Numbered from the stretch's first letter, positions 9,001-20,721 are shown. The stretch: DNA of 64,000 nucleotides from Balanoglossus misakiensis (GCA_040954595.2 CM082577.2:12772001-12836000); one strand, 5' to 3'. Numbers and translations: made by a program. The notes: generated by a model not told the origin, from the sequence alone.

Positions 9001-12000
9001 GGTCATGGAGTTCTGTCATATGACTACAGACCGGTTTCAAACCTTCCGTTCTTGTCAAAACTCCTCGAGCGTGTAGTCTTTCAGCAACTGAACAGTCACC
9101 TCACTAAATTTAGTCTTTTCACAAAGTTTCAAAGTGCTTACCGTGCTAATCATAGCACGGAAACTGCTCTCTTGCGTGTCCACAATGACATCATGCTTGC
9201 CTTGAATAACAAACAGGATGTAATTCTTATCATGTTAGATTTATCAGCGGCGTTTGACACTATCGATCATGAAATAATGCTACAGAGACTACATCATCGT
9301 TTTGGAATAACTGGTAACACTTTATCGTGGTTTCGTTCGTACCTCGTTAATCGCCAACAGTGCGTCAAGGTTGGATATGCATCATCCCCAAGTTCTCGCA
9401 TGGAATATGGCGTTCCACAAGGATCTGTTCTAGGACCTCTCATGTTTACACTCTACACTGCACCTCTGGAAGACATCTTCGGAAAACACGGGATTGATTG
9501 CATGATATATGCGGAGGATACGCAAATTTATGCCATCTGCAACAGCCCTAACGATGTTCGCAATAACATTGAGCTCTGCGTCGATGATATCCGCAGCTTG
9601 ATGAAATCTAACATGCTTGTACTGAATGATGATAAAACTGAAGTTATTCACTTTTCATCATGTTTAAAATCTAATGTGACAAAATTAGACTGTCTAAGAA
9701 TCGGACAATGTGACATATTTCCTTCAGTTTCAGTTAAAAATCTCGGCGTTATTTTAAGTCAGGATGGTAGCATGTCTGATCATATTAGTAAGCTGTGCAA
9801 AAATGGTTTCTTCTCTTTGCATAGAATAGCTAAAATTCGTAATCTTCTTGACAGATCTACAACTGAGAAACTAGTCCATGCATTTGTAACGTCTCATTTA
9901 GATTACTGTAATTATAGTCTTTTGTTTGGTATCCCGAAGGGACATCTAGCTCGACTTCAGTCTCTACAGAATGCTGCGGCGGGGCTAGTTACTCGTACGC
10001 GCAAGTCCGATCATATCACACCCATACTCAAAGATTTACACTGGCTACCGGTAGAGGCCCGCATCAGTTTTAAAATTCTCTTGCTCACATTCAAATGTAT
10101 CAGTGGTCAGGCACCTGCCTATTTGACTGATCTTTTACATTTATATGTACCAGCTCGAGAACTGCGCTCGAGTGTTCAATTCTTTTTAACTCATCCTCAT
10201 GCTAAATTTAACAAAACCAACGGACAGAGAGCTTTTTCAGTTTGTGCGCCCATTTTATGGAACAATTTACCCCTTGATATCAAAACCGCCAGAAGTGTCA
10301 ATATTTTTAAGCGTAATTTGAAAACTTACCTTTTTACTCGGTTTTATGTGTAACGTGTTCGATTGTGTCCTTTTAACTATTTTTACCAGCCTTGTATTTT
10401 TTAATCTACTCTTTTAGCTATGTACAATGCGCTGAGACGTATGTGTCATTGTCTGTGCCAACCAAAAACCAGTTTGCTCCCGCGGCGGGTTTAATGGCCA
10501 AACAAATCATGTCGTAGTGGTCACAAGTCAACTGCGATAAATTCAATGCTACCTGCCCATCCATGACCATGACTGAAGTCGAAGGTTCGACAGTTTGCTC
10601 ATCGGTGTCCGTCGCTATGGCAGCATAGCGCATTTTAAACAATTCTTAATAATAATACCCGGTGGGGCGTACCTTTCTAGCCACCCACTGAAAATCTGTA
10701 ATCTAAAGTTACCATGGTAAGTGTGGCTAAATTTGAATAGGTGACCGTGTACCATTATTGAAACAAGCCCGAACTTATTTTTTAAATACCTTTTATCCTA
10801 TTTCTCCAGAATGTATATGTAAATCTGGAGTATTCGTACTCCGACTTGAATGCTGCCAAAGTACCACCTTGAGATGCACAGTCTGCGGCTGCGTCATACC
10901 ACGAAAGTGGATTGTCAAAGAAACTGTACTTGTATGTATCTGAAGCATTCAAAGAGAAGTCGTTTTGTTAGAACCATGTCTGAAGGTAGTATGCGCTCCG
11001 AAAATCAAAGTCTTAAACTATTTATTTGACATTGCGAACTTTCATACCCTTCAAAGGAGACCCAACAAAGGCCTTCGTGTAACAAGGCAAATTCAATGTC
11101 TCATATAAGAATTGTAATATAACAATTCATATTTATTATTATTATGCGCAAAAAAAAAACAAAAAACAAAACAAATACATTCACATAAACTAGAAAACAA
11201 AAAGCAACTTACTTCGGCACGTTTCCAAGTGTTGCCCGAATGTCGCACAGATGAAACGGTAGTTCTTTCCATTGTCTGTGCCAACCCAAAACCAGTTTGC
11301 TCCCGCGGCGGGTTTAATGGCCAAACAAATCATGTCGTAGTGGTCACAAGTCGACTGCGATAAATTCAATGCTACCTGCCCATCAATGACCATGACTGAC
11401 GTCGACGTTCCGACGGTTTGCTCGTCGGTGTCAGTCGCTATGGCAGCATCGACATCAGTGAGCTGTGGGGCTGCCCTGTCCGGATTGAAAGGGCCGTTTT
11501 TGCTCATCGTGGCGGTGATACGGAATAGATCGTGTAGGTAGCCTTTGAGTTTACCCGTGTCCACATCACCTATCTCCATGGTAAATGTGAAATTGTAAGT
11601 GCGACAAATCCCCATGGTGATATTAAAATTGTGAGTCATATTGCTGACTGTTGTAGACTGCAAATCAATGGCAACTGAAAAAAAGGAGAATGCAAAACCT
11701 TACTGATGCGAAATTCAGTTGATGGACTCTCAGAGTAAGATATAATTGGACACTTTAAATGGACTTGTTCAAACTACAATTGGTGTCTATCAGCATATGA
11801 GAGAGTAGCTGTGGAAACACAGCTGTTCCGCCAGGGGGGGGGGGATATGCTAATTTGGGTAATTAATATAACAAACAATTGGGCGATATCATAGTGCCTA
11901 TATTTTGCCAATATTGACTACCTTTACATTGATCGAAGGGAATACATGCAGCGGAACTATCCTCTTCGCTCCAAACCCAGTTACTCCCCAGAGCTGGTAT

Positions 12001-15000
12001 CACATCCACGCATGCGTAGCCGTATTCGTAACATCCGAGGTTGAAGAGATCATAGTCCGAATACACGATGGTCATGTCTCCAGTTGAACAGTGCGCACAG
12101 ACTTGCACAGCGCCACCCAATGCTGTTTGCCCACTGGGTAGTTTCGCAGATTTATTGGTATCTGTCGGCACATTGTATTTCAAGTAAGGCGACCCGCCAT
12201 TCTGGTCTTTCGCTATGTAGACTTTGAAATCGAAAAGAGCGTTGGTGGTGCCCGCAAACGCCCCCGTATCTCTATCTGCGTCAATATGGACTTTTAATTG
12301 AAAAGTGGCCGGTAAGCCCATGTTTACGGCAATGGATTGGTTATTCCCGTTGGCCAGGCTAATCCTCCCGCTTAGTTGATCTGAAATACAAACAAAGACG
12401 ATGCATGTACTGGTTTTGAAACGCAAAATAAATATTACTACGGCTTAAACGCGCAGGCTTTATCGTTGTTCTGCGCCTGTATCAAGTTTCAGTGGGACTA
12501 ATCGTTATCCCAATGAACACGTACCACGTACAGTTAATCTGCCCGTTAGGATGTCAGGTACTTTTTGTTACTTTAATTCTGGGATTAACGCGTTATTTTA
12601 TACCGTAATGCGTGCACATGTATGTACATGTACAGCACTTGATTGCACGTTAAAGCATTTCTTTCCAAATCTCTTTTCAGCAGATATTACTTGCAAGATT
12701 TAGCCATAGATATTGAGGATGTAACTGGTCATGGTTTTTCATTCGGAATGCCGGAAGAGAATCTACGCTCAAAGTCTTCCATGAATAAATATGTGGCAAG
12801 GTCCTGCCATACAATGTAGATTGATGTTTAAGTGTCAAAAATCTAGTTTTCATATCATTTTAAACTTGTCTAAAGAATCAAGAGATTCAATCTTGTACGT
12901 ACGTCGGCATGTCGGTATTAAAGCACAGGCGATTGTAACGCTGTCGTCTGATGGAAACCAATGATTGGCGCCCGCTGTTGGTGATAATTTGTAGCAGACG
13001 TGAGAGTAAACGTCACAGCTCATGTTGCTGGTGTCCAAATCACCCGCAACACCTTGGATGACCATCTCGTTTTCTGGTCGCACTGTCGACACCCCAGTAT
13101 TCAGTAAGGAAGTCTCCACCTTATGCGAGGCTCCAAGTCCAGATTCGTCACTGGCAAGGAAGGCGTACACGTTGAATATGGCGGCCATGTTGTCGGTTAT
13201 GCTTGCCGTGTTTGGACCAGTGAGAACAACGATGCTTTCCTCTAGCGTGACAACCGTCCCCATGGTAACGTTGTATTCAGTTGGAACTGTGATTTCTCGT
13301 ATAGTCACCATACCTGTACACCAATATTAGACAGTTTCCATTTTTATTCGTCAGATAGCTTGGGATATTGCGAGATTAACTGTGATGAGACGATACACGA
13401 GACTGCATGAATTATCTTAAGTTTTAATTGAACTCGGACTTAAGATTTATTGGGACCAAAGTATTGTTGAGGAATGGTGTAGGTAACTCAGTAAGAAATG
13501 GGGGAACTATGAAATGTTGAACCATTTTGAAAGGGACTTGGAAGAAATGATGTTCTCTGGAATATTCAGTATCATGCTTGGCAAAAAATGTTTCATGATG
13601 TTGTAGCAAAAATGTGCAACATGTCATTTGGCGAAGGTGTGCAGACGGGGGATGAGTCATTCAGATGAACTTACTTTTACAGCTCTGAATTGGTACGCAA
13701 ACTGTCTCCTTCGCATCATAACCCAATTGCTCACTCTCGGAAGTAGAAATTTCTAGACAGAGGCTGTTCCCGCCACAGGACGACCCCCTCAGATCAAGCC
13801 TTACATGGACGCCACGAATGGTCATTGCTGCCGTCTCTGCAGCCAAGAGTACTTCGACACTTGGTACTACTGCAGTGGCCATCATCCCCTGCCTGGTTCC
13901 CCGCGAGTCTCGTATGTACGCCTCCATTTTGAATAAATTATCAGCCTGCACGGAAATGACGCCACCGGCGGTGGCTACGTTCATTGTGACGTCAAGTGTC
14001 ACGTCTTGTAGGGATCCCATGATGATTGAGAAATCGCCGCCACCGGACGTTGAAAATGAAGAATCGCTCCAGGAAGTGATCTGACCAGGTTCCAAAGTGG
14101 GATCGCCTTGAATTTGAAAGATGAAACATGATAATTATATGCCGATATTCAATTCTCTATGTCGCATATTCAATAGGCCGAGATCACGTACTTCTCTCAC
14201 ACTTGCGATCAACATAAAATGGGATTGATTGAGGTTTAGGATGTAACTTCTTTCTTTATTGAAATATATGGGACACAAAACAGTCCGTACGAAACCGGGT
14301 GTCACTTGGACTGGCAAATTATGATGCACAAATAGACTTTACTTATCTTATCTTGAAAACGAAGAAATATATTACTGGTTCATTGAAGAGCAAACCACAA
14401 AAATGTACTATAAGTGTTAGATTTAAATCATGTACGTGGACAACTTACCTTCGGGCCCATGTCTTCCGTAAACTAGAAATAGATGAATGTTAAACAAACT
14501 TGTATGAGAGAAAAGTCTTGCGATTTCTCACAAAGTGTAATATTGAGCAGTTAAAAGTGAATATTCTTAACTAGAAACACAACAAGTAGCATTGTAGGGC
14601 TATCGAGTTTTCGATTTTTATGTAAAACTGTTAGAAAAAAAAAACGATACGATGATACGTTAGGTGTACGCTGCCATAGATAATGACGGCAGTGACGTGT
14701 ATGCACACAAAGATAGATAAATTCGACAAACATCAATACGTTGCGTTGGGTTACTGCCCTAAACCACACAGAAACACAACAAAATTACATCACAAAAAGG
14801 ACAAAAACATATACATATCAGAGATTAAGTTTCCTGATGGCCGTTGGCACAAAGCTGTTGCTGAACCACAGCTTAGAACATTTCAGGCAATGATATCTAC
14901 GACCTGAGGGTAACATTCCAAAGGGCAGGAATACAATGGGTTTACATGAGCAGTGATCGCACAAGCTTTTCTCAGTGTTGCATTATCCGCAAGCTCTGAG

Positions 15001-16348
15001 AGAACCGGTGTGGGTCTCCCAATAATCTTAGATGCTGTGTGAGAGATTTTCAACAGCTTTTTTTGCGGTTAACGACGGAGCAACGAGAAATAACAAATGT
15101 TGCAGTAAGTCCAGAGTTGTTCAACAATACTCCAGTACAATAAGAGTAGCAGATGTGGATTAACATTAAAGGAACGCAGCCTCTTGAGCACGTGCAATCT
15201 TTGCTGACATTTGAATAGCTGTTGTATGCCGATTAAAGGGGAGTTTATTGTCCAGAACAACACCAAATTCACATTTTTTGCATATTTTGGGCAATGACAA
15301 CTTCATTTGAACAAACTCCCATCTACATTCCAGCATGCATCTGCACACCAAATATCAAGGTGATACACGCAGCGGTTTTCAAGTGTTTGATGTGGTCGGA
15401 CGGACATACATCCATACATCTATACATCCATCCCTACATACATACAGGCGGAACCGTTCCCATAAGGTCCCATGGAACATATAAACCAAATGGGTTCAAA
15501 ATGACCACCTGTTCAACAGGTTCACCATCAATACAAATTGGGACATTTGGTTCAGATACCTGATATTTTGTCTTTGAAACACTAAGCTGTAGAAAATTTG
15601 AATTACACCAATTCGAAATAAACTTTACCAAGTAAATTCCATTTCCGAGTTTGTGTCATTTAAAAGAGGAGTACAGCTGCATCATCAGATAATTACAAAA
15701 ATGTACTAAATATGTCCGTCAGTTAGGAAGTTATTACCCAATGAACTATTGCATTTGGTACACCCAGCCGCACTAATACGATCAATCAGGTTAACATGAT
15801 ATACTGTCGAGATAGCTATCTTTTTTTTCAGATATGCCAACAGAAAGCATACCAAAGATAGTTTTGCTAGTTAGACGGTTACAACAAATAGTTACATAAT
15901 ATAGTGATTGCTTCCGATTCAATGAACAATGTATATGTACTCACTAAGATAGAGCGTTCCTCCTATACACGGTATGGCGACTAACACGGCGATCATGAAC
16001 AGTATGGCCACGCGTCTTTTTAAACGAGCCAAGTCTTCCCTTCGCCTTTTTTCATGCGGCTGGAAATAAATGGGAGAACATATCCAGAGTTACTTTTAAA
16101 AATGTGAGAGAGGGTGGGGGGGGGGGGATAAGTTGTCAGTCCAACTTTGCTTTGAAGAATTCTGCAAAATACAAACTCCTCGTTCGTCACTTAGCTTCAT
16201 CTGTACAAATGACCGAACAATCACACATCACAAGTCACCAAAAGTGCTGGGCTGTGAAAAAAAGATAAATGAAGTCCGAAAAGACACTACATCTTTAAAG
16301 TTCGTAAAACTGTCTTACCTCTTCCTGTATTGGCGCTGTCTTATTCAT
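6090..16348 (-). CDS. Type II membrane protein: four novel Cys-repeats plus C-type lectin domain (3' end not found)
   Basis: Exons on the minus strand: 16348-16319, 16059-15945, 14472-14449, 14106-13675, 13313-12903, 12380-11922, 11647-11213, 10939-10790 and 6243-6090, all GT-AG and phase-compatible (2210 nt, about 736 residues so far). Residues 1-26 are cytosolic and basic (EKRRREDLARLKRR), and 27-48 form one membrane span without a cleaved signal, so a type II anchor. Then come four repeats of 137-153 residues, one per symmetrical phase 1-1 exon, each ending in C-x5/6-C ... C-x5-C (x8 in repeat 4). I do not recognise this domain. Last is a C-type lectin domain: SWYDAAADCASQGGTLA in one exon, then YYWFGASD, EGVWVYEDGSPL and GQPNN in the next. 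The final lectin exon (second disulphide Cys pair) is missing: it is either beyond the left edge or lost. Exon 11647 needs a weak acceptor, because the alternative ten bases upstream gives a stop. Likely a cell-surface glycan receptor. Confidence 0.7.
7078..8497 (+). pseudogene. Crypton/DUF3504-type tyrosine recombinase, one-base frameshift
   Basis: Two frames together make a ~470-residue tyrosine recombinase related to the animal Crypton-derived DUF3504 (KIAA1958/ZMYM-like) family. The first ATG with family-like sequence is at 7078. The N-terminal part has GRFAAVSTEDVSALI and a SAM-like helical region. The catalytic half shows Arg in FGFRGSNEH (codon 7646), H-x-x-R as HSAR (8030-8041), His in SGHK (8108) and the nucleophile Tyr in NRYAV (8135), so the full R..HxxR..H..Y set is present. 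The frame breaks in the A run at 7603-7605, where one extra A shifts frame. The downstream frame reads back cleanly as TIWLNYNTKLFG. The tail after 8200 is Ser/Thr-rich and ends with acidic DSDSD. It lies antisense inside the lectin-gene intron. Confidence 0.75.
8859..9015. mobile_element. Near-perfect 157 bp hairpin
   Basis: The left arm CAGAACTCCATGACCTCAGC and the right arm GCTGAGGTCATGGAGTTCTG pair along almost their full ~75 bp, with a loop of about nine bases near 8934-8942. Only a few mismatches occur, such as one in GTCCATATG/CATGGAC. It abuts the 5' end of the reverse-transcriptase fragment. Confidence 0.8.
9022..10446 (+). mobile_element. 5'-truncated L2/CR1-like non-LTR retrotransposon, catalytic motif mutated
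   Basis: The open frame runs from 9022 to 10353 and starts mid-domain at YRPVSNLPF, so the endonuclease and the N-terminal part of the reverse transcriptase are absent. Motif A is LDLSAAFDTID, and the primer-grip region reads YGVPQGSVLGPL. The active-site box is YAED (codons 9508-9519) where the family has YADD, a change expected to abolish polymerase activity. The C-terminal part has LHWLPVEARISFK and NNLPLDIKTA, typical of L2/CR1-like elements. The 3' end ATGCGCTGAGACGTATGT near 10427-10444 is a typical L2/CR1-like tail that joins directly to a broken exon copy at 10447. Confidence 0.8.
10447..10626 (-). pseudogene. Broken copy of the fourth-repeat exon
   Basis: This 180 bp matches 11270-11449, part of the fourth-repeat exon of the lectin receptor gene, with about ten substitutions and no indels. 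It is cut at both ends: at 10447 by the retrotransposon tail, and at 10626 where similarity stops abruptly. It sits downstream of the first lectin-domain exon, so it is not used in the inferred message. Confidence 0.8.
14822..15640 (-). pseudogene. Decayed non-LTR reverse transcriptase, C-terminal part
   Basis: Minus-strand fragments in different frames line up as the C-terminal half of an animal non-LTR reverse transcriptase: FISNWCNSNFLQLSVSKTK (from 15631), a GVVLDNKLPFNRH block near 15250, CQQRLHVLKRLRSFNVNPH (about 15210-15150), and PSGRRYHCLKCSK followed by NSFVPTAIRKLNL with a stop near 14822. Several frameshifts and a TACA-rich simple-repeat insertion (about 15400-15450) break it. It lies in the intron between the membrane-span exon and the 24 nt exon of the lectin gene. 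Confidence 0.7.
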
Positions 16349-18860
16349 ATTCCCGGTCTTAGTTCAATAATGGCAAAATTCGCGTCTGACCGACGTGGCT
16401 TGGTGGTTGTAATATCACTTTTGATTCTAGCAGCGAATGATCTGTTACTGCGTTACGCGTTTTCTTCCCCTCTCGTATCACAATCTAGCGAAAACTAACT
16501 CCCCGTGCTTAAGGAGCACTTTTTATAGAATTTGTGAAATAAAGGGATTTGCCATGCTTACAAATGTGGACGTTAGTCTCATTCATTGCAAAGTCTTGGA
16601 ATAGCCAGAGGTGTGAAGATTAAGTACCGGTTTGCGAGGAGAGTAAAATGCACCTTCCAAACAAATCAGTTATTATTGTTTTCTTCATACATGTAAACAT
16701 GTCGACACGGTGATTACTCCTTCTTGATACCCACAAAGGCTTGAAGGTATTTTAAAGAAGTACTCAAGAAATGGAATTTCTGGCGTTTTGCAGTCAAACA
16801 CCTATGCTGGCCTAACGGCTCGTGCTATATGTCTCGAATTGTACCCAAATCTCGGGTATACCCGCCTGCGGCGGGGGTTATTGCTTAATTTTACCGTTAG
16901 TATCATTGTGTGAAATCTACGTTGAAATTAACCACGGGGTTCAAATTGTACAGTTACCATAATATAGACCTCTCAACAGTATAATAGTCAGTCAGCGATG
17001 GTTGACTGGCGTTTCCATGTGAACAATTGTTGTTGGCCAGAAGGTGCGTGACAGGGCTACAGAAGAAAGTGGTTAATAGTAGAAGCTTACACTACACAAA
17101 GAAAATCAATTTGTACAATGAACATGTGTTTTCTGTAAAACATTAGGATAACAGCCGTGATTTTGCATTTTCATGGCTATGGGGTCACGTTGTCAAATTC
17201 GTTTGTTGTATTGTAAACAAAAAGAAACGGCATTGGCCATTTGAAATACTCATAAGACCCCTCCTCAAGCGGCTAAGGGATAGTCTGGTAGATTTAACAG
17301 TATTAAAACTGTTTACAGGACCTACCACAAAATCTCTCTGGCGATGTAAATGGTTTGAAAATCAGAGCGTTTGGATAAACAATCTACGTTGTACTAGTAA
17401 GAGCTGAGTTTCTTTAGTCTACGATACTCGTTCAACCGACCGAGAGATTTTATTCAGTATATATGTACCGGTATACTTGTCAATTGATCGCTGCGAGCGT
17501 ATTTGTGATCGTCACACGTTTCAGTTGTGTCACCCGGAGATTGCATATACTAGTTTAGGACAAAAATGATAAATCGCGTAAGAAACTCAAACGTTCGAGT
17601 GAAGGACGGCTAGAAAGAGCGAAAATACAATATTGTGCGTGACTACGCTTGTACTTGAATGCAAGGAGAAGGGTTTACTTTCAAAAGCCGTGGCTGTCTT
17701 TTGTGACTTAAATGATGTTGCCATGATAATTCTTCATATTATGATGTACATGTAAATGGTGCTGACAATAGTACGTGGAAAAAGGGTGTGTGGTACAGAC
17801 ACTTGGAGAGAATTTGAGACTTTGCTGTCAACGTTACATTGAAGCAGATGTTATTAGAGGCACTTGTAAATGACTCGACAACTAAAAAGCGAGTTTACAG
17901 GTTTCAGTCGACACAGACGCTTTTTCAATCTAGCAGTATGAGGAACGGATGTTGTACGTGTTAACCAGTGACCATTAATTGGTTTGAATTTAGTCGGACG
18001 TGTTGCCAAAGAAGGCAATTGTCTGAAATTCGATAGATTACACTCAGCATATTTGTTGACCCCATCACCCAGACTGGTTATATTGTTATTGTTGAGTATG
18101 GCTGGATCAGATTATCGCCAGGCCATAGCATGCAGCGGATATAAGTCGCTGTTTCATGTACAACAGAAAAACAAATAGAAAGCGATACAGAAAGATAGTG
18201 GTGACATTGAAAATCCTTTCTCTATTATAGACATTTTACCTGGGTTTATTTTGCTTCCTTTCGAGAAGAATCTACTTATCAACAAGTGGACCGTCGAGGA
18301 CACCATCACATCAGATTCTGTCGAATTATTTCTTGTTGTCGGTGAGAGGTTGGAGGTGCTTGAGCACAACATTGACGGTGAATTCCTTGGGCTGGGGAGT
18401 GCACCGTGTTGTGACGGAAGTGATTCAAAAGTGTGCTATCCGTATCCAATTTTCGTTTTCTGGTAATGATTGTGTAAGAAGACGAAAGGGAAACAAAGGC
18501 TGATGAGTGCGGGGATTCAAATGATGCGCGCGCCGACCATGACAAAAATCCGTCCTGGGTTGAATCTTTTTGGTTTATTGCCGAATAAATAAAATATACC
18601 TTTTCAACTACCTTAATTATTTCTTCAATATTGATTAAATAAAATATAATGGTAATAAAGGAAGAATAAACTGTAATGAACATCGTAAACAAAGCATTAC
18701 AATATTTGGCCACAAGCTTACATAAAAACATAACAAGGGAGCATATTGATATGGCCATAAAACTGAATGTAAATTGTTTTCGTAGTAATCTTTCCCAATA
18801 CCTCCCTGTTTTCAGCCCATGCAATTAAAACTTCGAAAAATGCCCCCGCATCGTACGAAA
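16349..18860. other. Gene-poor interval upstream of the lectin receptor gene
   Basis: This should include the promoter and 5' UTR of the minus-strand gene starting at 16348, but no TATA or CpG-island signal is distinct. The only recognised element is half of a hairpin repeat at 16806-16888. The 172-residue minus frame at 18306-18824 is low-complexity and hydrophobic in part and is not convincing. Confidence 0.4.
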
Positions 18861-18861
18861 G

Positions 18862-19065
18862 CTACACTACAGACTGAATGTCCTGTTCTACCTGGCGCGC
18901 CTGCTCCTGAACGCAGCAAGCCAGGTGGTTCGCCCTGCTCGCCAGGCCCGGTGAGCGTGCTTGCTGAGCGCGCCAGGCTTGAATCCTGAATATTCATGAG
19001 CTACCTGGCTTGCATGGCCAGCCGGGTCACAGGAAGCGCGCTTGTTTACCTGGCGCGCTAGGCTT
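18862..19065. repeat. GC-rich interspersed repeat (inverted partner at 24880-25095)
   Basis: Begins with TACACTACAGACTGAATGTCC, whose reverse complement ends the partner at about 25093. Both copies are rich in GGCGCGC and GCCAGG short palindromes, in contrast to the AT-rich surroundings. The body is poorly conserved. Confidence 0.5.
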
Positions 19066-19246
19066 GCTCCTTGTCTATGGGCTTCATTATGTGTAGGGAA
19101 CGCGTAGACCCACGCTACCCGAAACCACAAGCTCAGTCCCAAATTCGAAAGCAAGCATGCACGCAAAAAGTATTGAAATTATTTATTAAGACAAAAAAAC
19201 ATCGAAAACACCTTAACTATTTAGATTTAAAAATCACCAAGCGACT

Positions 19247-19320
19247 AGTGGGCTAGTCTACTGGCGCACCGATTGCTTACCAGCAAGGAAGCCGGTCGGT
19301 TTGAACCCCAAACACGTTTG
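19247..19320 (+). ncRNA. tRNA-like remnant or tRNA-derived SINE head
   Basis: TAGTCTACTGG (19254-19264) matches the pol III A box at 10 of 11 positions. GGTTTGAACCC (19298-19308) matches the B box at 10 of 11, with a start-to-start spacing of 44. A clean cloverleaf cannot be drawn by eye and no 3' CCA or terminator is evident. Confidence 0.25.
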
Positions 19321-20360
19321 ATTGATCCATAGGGTCTATGATATGATGGCATTTCTGGTTTTTCTAGTCTAGTTGCGCAACCTCCAATTCAGATAAAGAA
19401 TGCTAGTGGTTCAAAACACTATGTACATGTAGTCATTTATGTTCATTTGTAACCTGTGTTTTATGTTACCACAGATGCATACATGTAAAGCATACACGTA
19501 CAAACTACAGATCAATTGCAGCAACTTAAAAATGACGAATATCGTAGCACTTCCTGTTTCTTGCTATAACAGGGGATTAGCCCTCAGAATCTGTGTGCGT
19601 CCACACACTAAACGGACATTGTTTTGAGATCAACGCCGTCTAAATGGCAATGTTTAGGAACACGGCAACTAACAAAAATTGAGGACGTCGAGGACATGTA
19701 ATTGCAACATATCTCAGTTTCTATACCTGGATATGCGTTCTGGACGACTTTGTCGTCTTCTTCATGACCGTTTTGATATCGTTTAGAAGTACTGGATGTT
19801 AATCCACAAATCGAAAACGCCTCGTCTTTTCGGCGATCGAAAGCACCTAAAGTTGGTGGCAGACCCGGCTAACTGCGAGTGGCTAGAAAACCACTCGCGT
19901 CCAGTGTTATTGACTCGACAATGGAAACTGACCCAAGACAATAGGTTACCTAGATAAACATAATCAAAAGTCACGACAGGGTTGTGCTTTGCGTTCTCAC
20001 TGTATATTTGCTTCGGTCTGGATCTGAACCACCCGTCATCGCTGTCGAAAATTAACACCGGCGCAGCACAGGCGAAAAGCATTCTCCGTCGGAGTCGTAT
20101 CTGGATCGTTGCTTCACCGGTACTACACCGTTGAAAACGTTAATCAATGTACAACTCTCCTTCTCAACATAAGTTTTATTTCAGACTAGGCATTCAGGGA
20201 GGGGCGTTTAATTCACTACGAACAGAATGTGTCCGTTGTCAGTGTTAGTTTTCTTTATTAAGCATTTAAAACACAATTACACTACATTAGTTGTACAAAT
20301 GCAAGGGAACATTTCCTTTCTGAACGAGAGAATGACAATCCGACAAACATGCTGATAAAG

Positions 20361-20370
20361 CCCCCCCCCC

Positions 20371-20417
<47 letters not shown>
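20361..20417 (+). repeat. C11-A46 homopolymer tract
   Basis: Eleven C followed by about 46 A. It could be the poly(A) end of a retroposed RNA, although no source element is recognisable to its left. The length is likely uncertain in assembly. Confidence 0.7.
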
Positions 20418-20418
<1 letters not shown>

Positions 20419-20721
20419 ATCAACGGCGGAGAGCTTTATCGATTGCCTTGATGCACTGTTTTGACCACACGTCGCGCTCGGCGGATCGCGGGAAATCGTG
20501 GGATTATATTACCATGGCCTGTGCGTCGCATTTTAATTGGTCGAGATGAACGACGTCACTGACCACAAATACTCAGTAATGGTTTGTTTACATCCCCGTA
20601 AATCTGAATAGTAATATTAGCAAACAGTTAAGTGAATACAAAATTTTGCGTAACACAAGTTCCGGGGCCCCTAGTGGGACATTTTCGTAAATTTTGACGG
20701 TTTTCTTGATTTTGTTGGTAA

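Larger units (their letters stand above)
6244..10789 (-). other. 4.5 kb intron splitting the lectin domain, filled with mobile elements
   Basis: The donor is AAAAG|GTATTT at 10789. The acceptor is a pyrimidine-rich CATTTCTCAG just before 6243. Both flanking exons are phase 1. Inside lie a recombinase pseudogene, a hairpin, a truncated reverse transcriptase and a broken exon copy, all annotated separately. 6320-6950 shows no feature I can support. Confidence 0.65.

Noticed and set aside
13818-14084. Plus-strand frames opposite the receptor exons (also 13022-13330, 11905-12087)
   Set aside because: Antisense shadows of well-supported minus-strand coding exons.
18306-18824. 172-codon minus-strand frame
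   Set aside because: Unbalanced composition, no family resemblance, and no splice sites or start context that would support it.
19783-20082. 99-codon minus-strand frame with hydrophobic start and RRRMLF context
   Set aside because: Could suggest a type II anchor, but no downstream exon or family match was found.
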